From assembly GCA_002469915.1 (NCBI GenBank), contig DKOG01000098.1, positions 1-16,086 on the forward strand: a stretch of DNA of 16,086 nucleotides, in the 5' to 3' direction. Positions 15,791-16,086 of this stretch are shown here, one piece after another. The position numbers were made by a program, and so were the translations under genes. Each line of letters opens with the position of its first letter. Position 1 is the first letter of the stretch. This stretch comes from Bacteroidetes bacterium UBA7368 (GTDB lineage Bacteria; Bacteroidota; Rhodothermia; Rhodothermales; UBA10348). The notes below the pieces were generated by a model. The model was not told the origin of the DNA. It ran no database searches and saw only the letters and a program-made list of their open reading frames with translations.

Positions 15791-16086
15791 ATGCGCACAT
15801 TTTGGCTTTTTGTCGTTTTGCTTCTCGTGTCGGGTTCAGGCCGTGCGCAGTCTATTTCTACGTGGACTGCCCATACCTCGATGAATGAGGCCATTGATGT
15901 TTCCCAGGATGGTTCTTTTGTATGGGTTGCAACCAGTGGTGGCGTCTTCAGCTACGACGAGTCCAACGAAAGTATTCAGAACTTTACCATTGTGGACGGC
16001 CTAGCTGCGGTTGCTGCTTCCAGCGTGACCGTAGACTCCAATCGCTCATTAGTATGGGTCGGGTTCTCTGACGGCACGCTAAATAG
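15791..16086 (+). CDS. Secreted PorZ-like beta-propeller protein, N-terminal fragment
   Basis: An open frame begins at ATG 15791 and is cut by the right edge after 98 codons. It starts with a signal peptide (MRTFWLFVVLLLVSGSGRAQ, cleavage likely after RAQ). The mature part has WTAHTSMNEAIDVSQDGSF, then VWVATSGGVFSYDESNESI and VWVGFSDGTLN. The repeated V-W-V-x-x-x-x-G-G/T pattern is that of two-component-regulator-type propeller blades, and the arrangement resembles the start of PorZ, a type IX secretion accessory protein of Bacteroidota. PorZ identity is an inference from about 75 residues; a general propeller protein is the alternative. A 69-base gap separates it from the PHP gene. Confidence 0.7.
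   Translation, partial: MRTFWLFVVLLLVSGSGRAQSISTWTAHTSMNEAIDVSQDGSFVWVATSGGVFSYDESNESIQNFTIVDGLAAVAASSVTVDSNRSLVWVGFSDGTLN

Overview
The window reads as two pieces joined inside one gene. From about 1650 to the right end (about 14.4 kb, roughly 50% G+C by hand count) the genes look like a member of the Bacteroidota/Rhodothermota/Balneolota assemblage. Signs are an NtrX-like sigma-54 activator C-terminus running into lolD, an ftsE without ftsX, many starts with no obvious Shine-Dalgarno sequence, and a PorZ-like propeller protein at the right edge. Sodium-coupled transporters (AGCS and NhaC types) with acidic extracytoplasmic parts suggest a marine or saline habitat. The first ~1.6 kb (about 40% G+C) looks gammaproteobacterial: a CorB/YfjD-type DUF21-CBS protein and the N-terminal half of a FleQ-type flagellar regulator.

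Layout. 1-835 (-): partial corB-like gene. 836-1012: intergenic region with a promoter-like site facing left. 1013-2374 (+): an intact ORF whose first ~215 residues are FleQ-like and whose remainder is NtrX-like. 2367-8940 (+): a compact run of lolD, pdxH, nrnA-like phosphoesterase, pepA-type aminopeptidase, pdxA, a methyltransferase and ftsE, mostly overlapping or separated by 10-30 bases; one 145-base gap precedes nrnA. 8941-9132: a 192-base gap with a perfect palindrome. 9133-13740 (+): second compact run with an AGCS amino-acid:sodium symporter, upp, a NhaC-type antiporter with a secreted N-terminal domain, and a small phosphomannose-isomerase-type cupin. 13737-14822 (-): flippase-like (LPG synthase membrane domain) protein, convergent with the cupin. 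14903-15721 (+): PHP-domain phosphoesterase. 15791-end (+): start of a secreted PorZ-like propeller protein, cut by the window edge.

How the genes fit together. Most of the right-hand part is core metabolism and envelope maintenance: lipoprotein release (LolD), divisome ABC ATPase (FtsE), vitamin B6 synthesis and salvage (PdxA, PdxH), nucleotide and RNA-fragment turnover (NrnA, PHP protein, Upp), peptide degradation (PepA) and sodium-linked transport. I see no mobile element, CRISPR array, rRNA or tRNA, defence island or biosynthetic cluster, and no untranslated stretch over 300 bases. The strongest anomaly is the hybrid sigma-54 regulator at the composition switch. The simplest reading is a chimeric contig joined through the conserved AAA+ GHEKG-FTGA coding region; a real recombination event is the alternative. 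No convincing new multi-gene system is visible.
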